DNA of 64,000 nucleotides, taken from positions 2,356,001-2,420,000 of the forward strand of contig CM034133.1 in NCBI GenBank assembly GCA_019914995.1, in the 5' to 3' direction. The notes under the pieces are model-generated. The model saw only the letters and a list, made by a program, of their open reading frames with translations, made no database searches and had not been told where the DNA came from. A program made the position numbers and the translations under genes. Every line of letters starts with the position of its first letter. Positions within the stretch are counted from its first letter, which is position 1. Below, piece after piece: positions 34,901-48,700 of this stretch. The DNA is from Acanthochlamys bracteata. Lineage: Eukaryota; Streptophyta; Magnoliopsida; Pandanales; Velloziaceae.

Positions 34901-37900
34901 TCCTTGGTGACTAGCAGACGAATATGAGCAAATAAATATACATAAGTTTAAATTAATTGATCAGGAATACACAAGGAACGGTATCAAAATAAAAAAATAT
35001 ACCTGATACAGGATGTCATTAAGGTCATCCTTAAGAAGACGTACAAATAGCTCTGTCAGGACAGAAGTCCTTGCACTGCTGCACCCATCTTTCACAGTTA
35101 TCAAGAAATACGTGTTTGCACGAGGCACATTAAAAGTAAAATCCACTTTATGCCAAAACTTCATGAATGAAGTATCTAATATGAGCTGAGGACTATCCAC
35201 ATCAGTATTGTGTGTTGACAGATTAGAACTCCTGAGGGAAAAGTCCTGAGGTATGAATTCATTCTTCAAAGGTAAATGCAAGGCTGGATTTACATCTGAG
35301 AGGTTACCCCAAATCTTCAATAAAGATTCAGGAATGTCTTCTTCGATATATGATGAACCAAACCATGGCTCATTTTTAATAACTGCAAACGAGTAAAACA
35401 ACAATCATGGTAATGAAACTTGACGTATGAACATAAGCATATATTTGTCTAAATGTATGCATTTCAGTATTTCTAGATCATGCATAAAGTCAAGAATGTA
35501 TGTGAAGGCATTTACACAGTATAAATGGAAGTATTAATCGCTGAAAATCTTCTAATCGTAAAGAGTACGAAAAAGAAAATTCCAACATTCTATTAAAAGA
35601 ATATATATAACTTTCTCTCTTCATATAATCATGTTAAGATATATAATATCTTATGAAACAAAAACGCATTCATCATAGCAAATCGTCCACTAGCAAGTTC
35701 ATAGAAACTCATGTAATTTGATTCCATACTTTCACTGAATAGTCTCTCAAATACGTATCTTTATTACCAAATTATCTAAAATTAAAAGGGGGGAGATCAT
35801 GTCTACAAAATTCTTCCACAAAGCAAATTAAATTAATAAGATATCGCAGGAAATTGTCACACTTAAAGAGCAGATGGAGATTTATAAGTTATCTGCATAT
35901 TCTGATTACTTCTCCTCACTAATGAATAAACAATACAAGTCAGATGACACAAATACTTGCACAATATAGCAAGAACCAATTGCTTCAAACCACATTAAGT
36001 TTCATATTGCTTATAAACAGGAAGTATCAGTATAGTCTTGTTAAATATCTAAACGCACAATGCAGGAGACTAAAGCATTTTTCATCTCTACTAACTACTC
36101 AAAGACATGTATTACAGAAGGAGAAGGCATTACCTTGTGACTGTTTGTCAAAAGATTTTGTCAGGACATCAATTCTCATGTTATCAGGTGAGAAAAAACT
36201 CAAAATATATTCTATCAATTGAGAATCCCATTGTTCAAAAGCATATTCTCCATATATTATGTGCTCTTCTGAATAGAAAAGCAAGTTCTCTGTACCAAAA
36301 ATAAAGATAATCAGTTATTATCCAACTAGCTGAAATTCTAAAATGTTCAAGCAATAAACATGCTATCTACAAATAGAAAACTTACCCCAGTAAAATAGAT
36401 ATCTAGATCAACTAAACCATAGGGAAGTATGCTGGCCCATGTATTTCCTCTAAACACCAAAATGTTACTCAGTAGTATTATTTGAATACAGCCAGTAGGC
36501 TTCTTTTGTTAACACATATTCTTACAACATCCAGATTGTCTAATTAACATCTGTAATTTCTGTTTTGCAACAAAATTTATACTGGTAACAAGTTGATAGA
36601 AAGAACCGAGTTTTATATTAAAATATTGAGGTTTCATCTCAAAAATAATTTGGATCTTCATTCTGCAATAATGAAACTAGACTGTATTGTAAAATAGTTG
36701 TGTACCATCAGGATTGGCCCATGACCTCCTGGGGTAACATATCAACTAACTTGAATCTTTCTCTTCAAAATTCTCATTGGGAAAGTAAAGAAAAGGCTTA
36801 CTAACACCACAAGGCTAACACAAACTGCAGGTTCCAGGATGATGAGTTGCACGCAAACCTTGCATCTTTAAGAAAGTTATTTGCAAAACTGAAGCTATCA
36901 CCTCACCGCTAAGCACTAAACTTATAATCTACCCAGTTTTAGTGAACATGTACATGAAGAAAGGTTAAACCTGCAAGTTCAGAAGCATAATCATCTTGCG
37001 GCTGCTCCTCAGCAAATCTGAAGTCCATATTTGCAATATCCTGAAGCTCTTTGAATATCCATTCTTGTGGTTGAGATTGACGCAATAACTTAATGTACTG
37101 ATAAACAACACTGATGACCTCATGAACCTAAAAAGCATCATAACAGAAAATTATAAGAAAATAATTTAGCTCAAAGACAGCCAACAGATTACATGATGAA
37201 GGATGAGATTCGTTTCTGATATCCACCGTAATGCAATAGGCTGGATAGTCACACTAACAAAGAAACTTAGACAACACTAACAGCTGAAACTGTTGCCTTT
37301 CATTTACAACCAACAGATTACTTATCTAGGACCAAATGTGGATGCAGTAAATTTTTATTACACATGATAAGCATTTTGGATTTTCCTGGTTAGCACATCG
37401 ACTGAATCATGAACACCAAAAAAGGTTCTCAAATATATTAAAATACAATTAAACATACAAATGCATGTCTGCCACAAGGTCACCACTATGTTTTTCAGTA
37501 ATACAGTGAGATATGGCAAATGTAGAGGTGTTGCATTTACCATCTCCAATCCTAAATCAGTGAGGTGCATAGTCATGATAAAGATGTAAGCAATTGAAGA
37601 TCGCCGCATTCCTTCTTCACCAACACCAGCAGACAAAGAAGTTGCCCATCCTTTAGATTTCAGGTAGAACAATAAGCTCCCCTTCCCCTCTGATACATGA
37701 GTTCTCATCAGATTACAGTTTCGATCAAATAAAAGTTCCAAAAGACTATAATAACACAAGCTCACATTGAATACTCCATGACTATGTGTGGAACTCCAAT
37801 ATTTCAAGTCCAAACACAGATGATAAAGAAGCACCTTAGCAATGGAGTAGTATCATGATCACAAATTATAACATTGTGTTCTGGTTTTATGGCTTATGAT

Positions 37901-40900
37901 AGAAGGTAGAAAATTTAGACTAATAAAATACACAATAATATACCATTAACAGCTTACTTAGCAGCATAGAAAGTAGCATACCGTGCCCCATTAGATGTGC
38001 TAGGTAATCTTCTGGTTTCTTCAGGTATTCCTTATGAAGGCATGGGAGTGTCCACGATAACTCCAAGACATTAATGTCTTTCACCGCTTCTAATCTGTAG
38101 AGTTTACCTGCCTTCCAGATTGAAGAACATTCTGGAAAACTCATTTTTGATGGATTACCCATCTTAACATCAGTGAAAAGCTCCACAACCCATTTTTCCA
38201 GAACCTCAAGGGACTCTGCATGAATTAAAAGAAAAACAAAAAGTAATTAGCAGCATTAGTAAATGGAAATGTCTAGGCCTTATTTGGATTCGAAAATTAA
38301 AGTATTACCTCCTCCAATGACAACCAGCTTCATTATTCCGCCAAGATAATTGTCCCTGTATAGTTGCAAAATAGATTCCCGAAGATTGACACCACTCTCC
38401 ATTGCATCAACAAGACTTTTCTTATTTCCTTCAAACATAAAAAAGGAAAATATATCAATGAGGCCTGTGAAAACAGTGACAAGCAAAGGAGCTAGAAGTT
38501 GTTTCAAACATACCCCAAAAGAATCTATTGAAAGGATGGTCAGCGGCAGCCGTGTGGCAATGGAGCTGTAGGAGTCGACAAGTATCACTTTGCAAGACTT
38601 GATTGAATTCTGTAATCAAATGCATTAACATGTAAATGAACGAGCCAGACACATCATTAATCCAAGGAATAAATAGAGTAGCCTAAAATTTTGGCATTCC
38701 TTTCTCTTAAAAATACTTAGACTGCTAATCAAGAGATGCCCACAGCTCAACATAAAATAATCTAACATACCTGAATCAACTGCTAACACCTCACGCTCCA
38801 TGGCCTCAGCTTTAACTAGTGGTGACACGAAAAACTGCGCAAATCTGCACTACCATAAAACAATAAAAGAATTTATGTAAATCTTGAAATCATCACCATA
38901 ATTTCAGTTTAAAGAGCTAATGTAGTACATAGCTAAACAAACGAACTGATGCTAGTAAAAATGGTTAACTGTGAGATCACCTTTGTAGGGCTCCCTTTAG
39001 ATATTCCCGATTAACTTCAAAATAATAGCAGGTGTACTCTGTTTCAGTGTAAGCATTTGATGAACCACCATGCTCAGACAGGTAACTGTCATACTAGAAC
39101 AGAAAAAATATAAGTTTGAAGGTAAACTAACATCACGCAGGAGATCTGCATTTAAGTGACTTATGAGAGTGAGAGTGCGTGTGCCCATCATGCAAATGTA
39201 TGAGAGTGAGAGTGCTTCCATGTGCGAGCTTGCATATGTTAACACTCACTGCTTTAGACATTAAGTACATAGATAAAAAAAGATATACATAAATCAATTC
39301 TTTTATAATCAAACAAAAAGATATAGAGTTTCAAACCTCGTTTTCATCTGGAAATGCTTCACTTCCCATGAAAAGCATATGCTCTGCAAAACATAAACTC
39401 CACATGAAATACTTGTATTTGACAATATACTTTAATAGAACAGCAAGATTAAAACAAAGCATCTCAAAGGCCTCTAAACACAGGAGCATTAGGAGGAAGA
39501 CAAATCATTAGCTATAGTAGCATTTTCAACACTGAAAAATTTTACGAATTTTCTGCATATGACAACAAAAATATACTTCACTAGAGAAGAATATCCTTCC
39601 TTGCTATGCAAAGGTATACACCTACCGAGAAATCATTCGCATCAAATTACCAATACTTCCACAGCTTTGTAAGATATATCAAGGCATATATGTGTATCTA
39701 AGTAGGCAATGAAAACATTTTTTAATGGCAACAAAGCTTAGCAAGCAAGCAGACTCCATGAAACTAGTACTTCATGAAATGTTTATAAGGTAAATGGCAA
39801 CAATCTATTATGCAGAAAGAAAAAAGCACAAAAAGTTGCCGTAAGTCTGGAACAGGCAGGAAAAGCAAATTAAAGACATGAGTAGCACCTAAAGAGTTGC
39901 CAAAGAGAGGTGAAAGTACAATCAGACAAGACTTTTAACAAAAAGATGATCAAGACTAAGGTCATCACCAGTTCTTTAGATTATTCAGTTACACAGGATT
40001 CAAAGACAGTAATAATAAAGGTGTCAGTTTTGCAGACTCTTGATCCTCTCTTGCATATTTATAATTAGAAGAAAGAAATTTTTAAAGAGAAGGCTATAGG
40101 CAAACCTAAGAAGTGAGCGAGGCCTTGAGCATTAGGAGGGTCCCAGAAGCTGCCAATTCCTACACACATTGCAGCTGCAGCCTGCCAAAAAACAAAAACC
40201 ACTAAAGTAAGTATCACAAACAGATGATGAAAAAAAAAGATAATGCGTCGAGGTATCATATCCAATTTGGTGGTTCATATATGTCAAGAATGGACTAATG
40301 GAAACCATTAACCAAATTAGAAGCACATATCACAAAAATATATGTCAAAGGACACTTAAAGAAATTTCTGCAGATGTTTTGATTTATATAAAACAAGCCC
40401 CATTGGTCAAAGGCATGTCTAAAAACTTTGGATGCGAGATTTAGGCTATACCAGTCCCCGTTACAAGAACACCGACCTTCCCAGTATTATACATCTCTTA
40501 TTTCTAAAGCAAATTTAACATGCTTCACAAAACTAATGGCAGGACACATAGCTATTAGCTCCCAATCTGACCAAATTAAAACTAAACTGATTAAAAGACG
40601 TTCCCTCTTACTTTAAACAACACACGTTTAAGAGCTTTACCGATCGCTAAATCCCACAGAAACCCTAAAAATCACCAAAACCTACACAAATTCCAAAATA
40701 AAACCAACTAACTGATCCATTGCATACCAGATAAACACTAAAAGACAAATAAAACAAAAATTCAAACCTTTTTAGTGATATTGCTCTCAATCGATTTCTT
40801 CTTATTATTACTACTGCTCATCGAAGCCTCCTCCTCTTCTTCATCTTCGTCTTGCGTCTCGTCTTCTTCATCACCGTCACCGTCATCTTCAAAACTTCCA

Positions 40901-41112
40901 TCATCACCGTCCTCCACCTCTCCTTCCTCGTCTTCATCTTCTTCCTTAAAGCCGAAAGACTCCGTTATCTTCTGTTGATCAGAACCCTCATGGTAGATCT
41001 CCGGGTCGTGAACGAGAACGGCGGTGAGACCGTTAGGTAATGAAAGAATTCGGTAAGATCGTTTGTCGGTCGGCGGCTTGATTATTACTCCGTCGGTCGA
41101 CTGCGGTCCCAT
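31933..41112 (-). CDS. Nardilysin-like M16 zinc metalloprotease, 19 exons
   Basis: Exons run 41112-40768, 40181-40106, 39383-39337, 39093-38981, 38844-38771, 38609-38514, 38428-38309, 38215-37982, 37689-37541, 37127-36971, 36289-36134, 35382-35003, 34553-34404, 34295-34113, 33994-33791, 33355-33249, 33027-32874, 32390-32269 and 32179-31933. All phases agree, giving 1037 residues, close to plant nardilysin-like At1g06900. The zinc site is complete: inverted motif HFLEH at 138-142 (split by an intron) and Glu219 in AVDSE. An acidic tract, residues 57-96, precedes it, as in nardilysin, where it aids binding of basic peptides. The middle M16 and C-terminal M16C domains follow ([13 protein letters not shown]; end SSLC). 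Family enzymes cut peptides, nardilysin before Arg in dibasic pairs; the plant substrate is not known. No lesion is seen. Confidence 0.95.
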
Positions 41113-41390
41113 TACGATCCGTTTGCTCGATTTTGCAACGATTAAGGTAAAAAAAAAAATTAATTTTATCGAAGACTGGCGACTCGAGAGAGAGAAGAAG
41201 AGAAGAAATAGAGGTTCTATGCTTGGATTTTTATTTTTATTTTTAATTTTTTGTTGTTGTTGTCCAGGAAGGGTTTAGTGAGTTTTACAACCGTGTCGAT
41301 GGATATCGGACGGTTGGAAAAGGTTTAAGTAGTTGACTTATAAAAACATTGCACAACTATAGAGCTCATTTTATTTGTAAATTATTATGC
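41113..41390. promoter_or_regulatory. Nardilysin 5' UTR and promoter
   Basis: The sequence upstream of ATG 41112 has a purine-rich GAGA stretch on the plus strand near 41186-41210, that is a CT-rich leader on the gene strand. No clear TATA box is seen. Confidence 0.4.
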
Positions 41391-41652
41391 CGTATTTCAA
41401 ATGCTCGATTAAAAATTATATTTTTTAAAAAATAAATTAAAAATAAATTTAGTATTTATATTTCAATAATTTTTAAAAATATATTAAAAATTAAAAATAA
41501 AATTATATTTAAAGATATGCACAAAAAAAATTAGAATAAAAATTCTACATGTGCAAATGAAGCTCTTAATTTTTTATGTAAATAAAATATATAAATCGTT
41601 AGAAATTTTAAATTTGATGAAAAAAAGTAAAATTATGAGTGTTTTAAACACG
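41391..41652. mobile_element. MITE-like AT-rich element
   Basis: The left end CGTATTTCAAATGCTCGAT and the right end, read on the other strand, CGTGTTTAAAACACTCAT form an imperfect inverted repeat around an A/T-only centre. No target duplication was found. Confidence 0.4.
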
Positions 41653-41945
41653 TCCCTTACTCTATCAAGGAGGGTTATAGATACATGTACCCTTTTTTTT
41701 CTTTAAAGTTAATGATTTAGATTAATTTTTACTGCATAATAAAATTTGTAATATGTATGTGTAATGCATGACCACACGTATTCAGAAACAGAATACTAAT
41801 TTCTTGATACATATAGATACCACAAGCTTGAGAGGAAATTGCAGAATGTAGGCAACAAATGATCTCATGCTGGCAAGAAAAGCAAAATAAAAGAGATTAA
41901 TTGTTTTTATTTCGTACAACAACAAAAAATAGAAGAGTTAGAAGT

Positions 41946-42524
41946 CTAGTTGTAAAACTCGGACCGGATCGACACGAAACCGTCGACTCGAAACGTAAAC
42001 CGATCCGGGTTTATTATAAAACCGTTTATGCAATCGACCCGCTCATCCGGATCGAACCGGATTAAATTAAATTTTAAAAATTTTAAATTTATAATATATT
42101 AATATAAAAATAATTATTAGTAATTTTATATTGAAATATAATATGTAGTTTAGATTTTATATTTGGATGTGATAATGCAAAAAAATAAGTTTTTATATTT
42201 TATTTGTAAATATTTATTATTAGTGATTTTTAAATTTTTATATTACTAATTTTGTTAAATTGTAAGAAAAATAACAAAATTATTTTAAAACAAAAAATTT
42301 CTTTTAAAGTTTTTTAGTTAAAATATTTTTTTATTTTTCTATATTTTTTTGTTAGTTTATTTTTTCTTTTATGCCTTCTAACAAAGAAAAAATTTATTAC
42401 TTTTTTTTTGAAATAATAAGTATTTGCACTACCATCAACACTTTAGTATTTTTGACATAACAGTTCAACGGGTTGACCCGGACAATTTTTCGGTTCAATG
42501 TCCGGTCCGGTTTTTACAACTATG
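41946..42524. mobile_element. 579 bp non-autonomous DNA transposon with 9 bp target duplication
   Basis: The left end CTAGTTGTAAAACTCGGACC and the right end on the other strand, CATAGTTGTAAAAACCGGAC, are inverted repeats; similarity goes on through CGGACCGGA and further. The element is flanked on both sides by GTTAGAAGT (41937-41945 and 42525-42533), a perfect direct repeat. The outer 100 bases are rich in CCGG/CCGGAT words while the centre is AT-rich. It encodes nothing. A 9 bp duplication points to a Mutator-like element; if one base is given to the element, 8 bp would fit hAT. Confidence 0.85.
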
Positions 42525-42810
42525 GTTAGAAGTATGAAAGCAAGCAGCTTCGCTTACCTTTAACAAATCCAAACCTGAACAAAATATGAGTACAAGACAT
42601 GGATGGACACCAAAAATATACAACACACGCTGGGAACATCAACAGTTGGAGGAAACTGCTGGATACACATTGGGTAAAGTTTCAACAAATTATCTAATTA
42701 AATAGAATTAACAAAATAAAAAATGGAACACCTTAACAGAACAGCTGTAGGAGGTCAGACTATGAACAGAAAAAACAAACCAATGAATGAGTCCCTTCTC
42801 TGTAGCCATG

Positions 42811-45539
42811 CTAGAAAGTACTGCTGCTTTCAGTTGCAGAAATCGTTGAGCTCTCAGATTTCACAATCAGGGAGCCCTTTCTGATGTCCAGGCCTTGAAG
42901 TCTCCCGATGGAATCTTGTTGCACCATCTCAGATAGACAATTTGGATGGCTGAGTGACTGGCCGTTAGAGACCCCCCATTGTGGATGATGAAATTGGGAG
43001 AGCATAGGAATGCCTTGATGGTCAGGGGGCTGTTGGGGAAGTGCAAAGAAAGGTGCACTACACGGAACATGCTGTAGTCCCATACCATATGTTTCACCAG
43101 TGTTTGAGGCTTCCCCTGTGGCAATCCTAAGCCTTTCAACCTCCTGCTTCAGGGCTTCATTCAATGCTGGAAGTAACTTTAAGTTAGTCACTAAAACTGA
43201 CTATTTGATGAAAGTAGCTGATGTAATCAGCAAATTACGAGATATGCTAAGTAGAAACATAAGTGCAAAAACACCAAAGGTTATGATCAACATCCCGAAC
43301 ATTCCATAAGACATCTTCTCACCTTGTTCAATTTTTACCAAAAAAAATATCAATCTACATAATAGCACAAGAAAAGTATGTTCAGTGGCACATTAGCAAC
43401 CAAAATTAGTTGTCTTGCAACTAACTAGTCCAACAAAGATATAACATCATGTTCTAACAAAGATATACGTACCATCACGCAAATGCGCTTGTTGTTCCAT
43501 AGCTTGTAATCGCATCTTAAGCTCAGCATTCTCAGCTGATAACCCATTTGTATCCCTCTGGAAATCATTTACATAGCAAAACTAGGATCATATTGTCCAA
43601 CTTACTTTTTAATTTCATCTAATATTTTACAATTTTTCTTGCTACCACATGAAGCAACTAGAATTAGCAAGAAAGCTGATGTTTGAAGTAAAACAAACAC
43701 AGCAATTTGCTTTAATGAAGAAACGATACTGTTAATTGGAGATAATTGCAAGTTGTACAAAACTTCAGTAGTCTAAGATGGGAGAGAGTTTTGGTGCTTC
43801 ATCAACATATAACGTGAACAGCCAGGGAATAACAGATATTCACAAAAGAAATGTGGAGATATTCAAGGATGGGTAGATACACAGCTATCAACAATTATGC
43901 ATTCATAGAACAAAAAAGATACTAAGGCATAAGGAACAAACTAGGCATGAAAATGTAAACAGCTTTAAACAGCTTGCATAAAAAGCGCGTCAAAAGTACC
44001 TATCAAGTATATGTTAAAAGCAACAATGCCCATGGTGGTTTGATCAATAGTGCGGTGGAAATAGAATTATAGATGTGAATGAATTATCTAAAATGAGTTA
44101 TTGTCCCACTCAGAAAGTATACGAATAGGAAAACAATTGATAAGAACACTTCTTAAGTGAAAAGTAGGTCAAGTATTTCTATGTCTCAATACTTTGGCGA
44201 ATTATTCCAGTCAATATGGTTTCATAACAAGAGAACACTTACTTGAAATAATGTTAGCTGTGCGGAAAGAGTTGTCGCTTCAGTTTGAAGGATCTGAACT
44301 TTCCGCTCTAGTTCAGATATATATCTTGCTTTTCTTTCTTTTGAGCGAGCAGCAGATTGCCTATTTGCTAGTATTCTGCATTACTTACAACATTAGATGA
44401 CATGCAGCAATCAAATTCTACATGCAACACTTATGAGAATAGGATTCTTTATGTCTTCAATATGTTGTGACACCTTCATCGAAATACTCCTAATTCCTAA
44501 AGTCTCGACAGAACAAGGTACAAAGTGCAACAAAACCATACCTAAGACCCACTCTTGATCCAGAGGTATTAGTTGTATATTCATATTACAATGAGATGTC
44601 CTTCCTAATATTTTAACTAAGATAAATAAGGAAATAACTTAAGAGAGGAACAATCAAGAAATCAAATCGACCTATCCACGAATCAAAGGCCATAAAAAAA
44701 TATGCAGATTGCAGCAAGAAACTCAGTATATTCCTTAAACTGCTAGATGATGACCAGCATATGCACATTCAACTTTGACAAAGGATTCAGACGCACCTAA
44801 ACCATCTCAACAACCTTCTTTTCTACGCATTCAGTCCTAAATATTCTGCTGTTATTGACCTAAAGCAAGCCAATCGAAGCAAAAAACTCAAGTTTGACTT
44901 AAATTCAAAAAAACCAGCTTAGGCAACTTAAGACACATCCAACACAAAAAGAACTACTTATGCCAAGATTTTATGTTCACCATGCTTAAAATTTTACTTC
45001 ATTTAGGCTTTAACCTCATGATTCAAGACAATAATAGTGGAAAGAGTGAAAGAGAGACTACGAAAAAGATTAAACCTTTTAGCTCGTTTAGGGTCAATGG
45101 TGGCAAGTTCAGCTAGCTGCTCTGCTGTCATTGCCTTCTTGGCCTCCATAACTTCCCCAAACATTGCAGATGAATCTACGGACCCGCTGTGCCTGTGCTT
45201 CGGTCTGGTTCCACCCTCCGCCGCTGGAGCTGTCAAAGGAGTCCCACTGCCAGCAGCTGATATCTTTTTCTCTTCTGAAACAGAAGGGTTCTCTCTAGAG
45301 TTCTCTGATGCCGAGGCAGATCCAGACCCAATCTTCTCAATATCCATGAACGTGCAGAACAAGTCTTCGTCATCTTCAAACGCCGCCGGCGTGGTGGGAC
45401 CAGAGTTACCACCACCGCTGGCGCCGCCGACATCGTCTGCAAAACGAAATGCCAGCTCGGATCTGACACGGCGATGGTGGGGCCCTGGCGGGAATGCTCC
45501 ATTGGGGCCAGCATTGCTGGCGGGATTCGTCTGCTGCAT
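42811..45539 (-). CDS. bZIP18: Group I bZIP transcription factor (bZIP18-like), 4 exons
   Basis: Exons 45539-45076, 44375-44243, 43557-43473 and 43166-42811 join in phase to 345 residues. The N-terminus carries [13 protein letters not shown], an acidic [14 protein letters not shown] block and [13 protein letters not shown], a likely phosphorylation/14-3-3 site as in VIP1-type factors. The basic region is [20 protein letters not shown] at about 152-171, with Lys at the place where most bZIPs have Arg, the group I mark. A leucine zipper follows to about 225 ([33 protein letters not shown]), then a Gln/His/Pro-rich tail and the conserved [13 protein letters not shown] block. Group I factors bind DNA as dimers and act in growth, pollen and osmotic responses. 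The frame opens further upstream to a Met at 45644, but that extra stretch is poor in complexity. From memory this is the counterpart of At2g40620. Confidence 0.94.
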
Positions 45540-45738
45540 TTGGTTCTTCTGCTTCACGCCGGCGTCGGTTTTCTGCTGCAAAAACCTTGCTTGATTTCTG
45601 CTGTTTTTTTTTAATTTAATTCTTCTATAATTTTTTGTTTTCAATTTGCTTCAACGAAAACAGAGAGAAAGAGAAATCGGGATTGAGCGAAAGAAGAAGG
45701 GCTGAAGAAAGACGGAGATGACCGAGCGAGTCCATCAT

Positions 45739-45744
45739 CACGTG
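45739..45744. promoter_or_regulatory. G-box CACGTG upstream of the bZIP gene
   Basis: Palindromic CACGTG about 200 bases before the bZIP start codon. G-boxes are bound by bZIP and bHLH factors. Presence is certain; use is inferred. Confidence 0.5.
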
Positions 45745-45789
45745 GAGAAGAAGACGCGGTGCAACAAAAAGGTTTTCTTCAAAATACGA

Positions 45790-48700
45790 TAAATGCTAAG
45801 GGACATATGTTGAAAAATATAATTTTCTTTTTAATCCCTTCATCTTATAGATTGAAATTTGTGTCGTAGCATAACATATACGCAAATAGATTGATAATTT
45901 TGACTTTTAAAATTCTTTTATAAAAAAAGATGTTTTCATAAATTTTAAACTTAATAAGATTATATATTTAAAATTTATAATATGTTACTTTTTAAAATTA
46001 AATATATAATATATATACAAAATTTTAAAATAAAAGGTCACAATAAAAATAGAGAAAACTTTGAAACAGCTGTACCGGTAATAATTCTCTCATATTTGTA
46101 GATAGAATAAATGCGTGTTTTTTATTTTATAATTCACTTTTATCATAAAATAAATTGAAAAATAAATTATATAAGAAACACAAAAGATTAATTTAACTTA
46201 TTTATTTTATAAAAAATATAAAATTAAACTTATTTTTAATAATTACTTATATTTAAATTCAATTTTTATTAACTTATTTTATAGTTCAAAAGAACATACG
46301 CTAAAAGCTTTACCTAGACTTCGTACTCGTAATTTTCAAACGTCTTTTTGATTTTCAAAGCATCCAGACAATAAAATTAAACTAAACTTTTTCTTAAAAA
46401 CTCAGTCTTCAAAATTCAAATTTTAAATACAACATCTTACTTTTGCTGAACTTACTTTTAATTCTAAATTTAATTTTTACGAACTCATTCAAAAAAGTTA
46501 ATTGGTGATACATGATTTTTTTAATTTGCTACGACTTGTTCAATGTCAATGGTCATATTTTTCGAAGGAGTAAGAGAAATATCATGTGTAACACATACAC
46601 TCATATTTTCAATTTTCTAAAGCTAATGACATATTTTCAATGTGGGGTCCACAACTTGTTTCTTGCTCGCAATAGATCGAGACTCGCTCATTATAAGATT
46701 TGGGTTTCACAAATGATTGTGATCCGGCGGGACCCATTTCAGGGCCGACGTCTCGTACTCACAGTCTAGGAGTGCAGTTTGGATTATGAAAAAAAAAAAA
46801 AAAAGAATTAATAATAATAAATTATTATAGATGATATTATTTAATAATTTTATTTTTATTTTTTATAAAAAATAAGTTAGAATTTTTTTTATGTTGTGCT
46901 GTGTTGCTGAAAGTGAATCTAAACTAATATTTTAGAAAAATATTAAATTTTTTGCAGCCGTTTTTTGATATAGAATTCTATTCTGAACGAACTTATTTTT
47001 TATTTATGTTTCGATCTTATAAATTTTTATTCATATTTGACTATCACAGTGTTTGAGAGTGCTTATTGAAAAAAAAATTTTAAAAAAAATGAGTATTCTG
47101 GGATTTTTAAAAAATAAACTCTTTTTTTTTATAAAAAAATAATAAAAATAATTGATAAAAAATTTCATGACGTAGAATTTTTCTGCACTTTCAAAATTTT
47201 AAAAATATTCTGTAAGACATTTTAGAAACTTTATTAAAAAATATGAAATAAATAATTGAGGGAGAAAATTTCCCCCAAACATGCATTATATCTTGTGTGA
47301 TCAAATATAACCCGATGTGACTCTATAACTATATTTCGATCATATATAATTTTATTTCGGCACAATTTTATGAAATTCTAGTGCAATCATATGTTAAGCT
47401 TATTTTGACTCAAATATTGATCAGTTAAGAAGGAATAATAGTAAGCGATAAGTATAGTGGTTGCAAATTTTATAAAAAAAATTATATATAAATGTTTTTA
47501 AAAAATTTGAACTTAAATATGAGATTAATATCCTAACTAGTTATAATATTATTATTACAAGTTCTTTTAGGATATTTTCGTAAAACATTGAAGGTTTTTT
47601 GAAAATATTGAATGCAAATCAAATATAATAATATAACATTTCTGATAATTTAATTATTTGACAAAACTAAACTAAACTTGGTAATATAATAGTTTTATAT
47701 TTTATATTCTGAAGAATCAAAATTTATAGAAATTAAGGTTCTTGTAGTAAAGTCGTAAGAAAAATGAACCAGACGCACCCATAAAACAAAATTTAACATC
47801 CCTAATTTAATTTTACACTTTTTAAATTTTTAAATAAATTTTTTATATATTTATAAAATATACGTGAAATGAAAAAAAGTTGAAAAAGAGTTTTTTGTAA
47901 GCAATCCCAAACAGCCCCCTAAATTCTCTCTCGCCCAATTTTTAGCGAAAGAAGTCCTTCAGTTTCTTGAAGCACAAGAAATAATGCACAGGTGCTTGTT
48001 TAACAGGCCCAACTAGTTACAAATTTCTCAGAAAATTCTTAATTTACAAAATTTTCAGAAAATTCTGATAAAAATTATTGTTCCTAGAGAAATCTATTAG
48101 ACATGAGAAGATGTCTGTTCTTATGTTAGGGAGTTTGGGATTACTTGTGAAAATTCTTTTTTAAATTGATAGTATTGACTTGCTATTTTAAAAAATAATT
48201 TTATGTTTTTGTCTAAAAAGATAATAAAATTTTACAAGGTAAATTTTTTTCATATATTTTTAAATTTTAATAAAATAAAAATTATAAAATACATTAGAAA
48301 GTGCAAAATAAAAAATAGCTTTACGAAATATAGAAATAGCTTAGCCACAAGCATAATAATTAAAAGTTTTCCATAAAATTTGAATAGGCCTTGAATGTAC
48401 AACCTATTTAATAAGCATATAACAGCAGCTAAAGTTGTTGTTCTATTTTTTATAGTTTCAGAATCATTGTTTCTATTTTTAGAAGGTTTCAGAACGCAGC
48501 AGTGGAGTTCATCGCTGGAAGCTATTTTAAAATCAATGAACGGGATAATAAAATATTTTGTTTGAACGAAGCTGGGAACTGGGATTTCTTAGACTATTGC
48601 CAAGAAAGGGTGTTTGGTTTTCAGGGCACGTCCTAGATCGTGATTTAGGAGCTGTTTTATAGTGCGTTGATAAAGAATATTTTTTAAATTTTTTTATTTT

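Noticed and set aside
40775..40978. Serine-rich open frame on the plus strand
   Set aside because: It is the antisense of the Asp/Glu-rich tract of the nardilysin-like gene, so the poly-Ser is a codon shadow.
45037..45594. 185-codon plus-strand frame opposite bZIP exon 1
   Set aside because: Shadow of the GC-rich bZIP coding exon. The minus-strand frame has the group I bZIP motifs and splice phases; this one has no family match.
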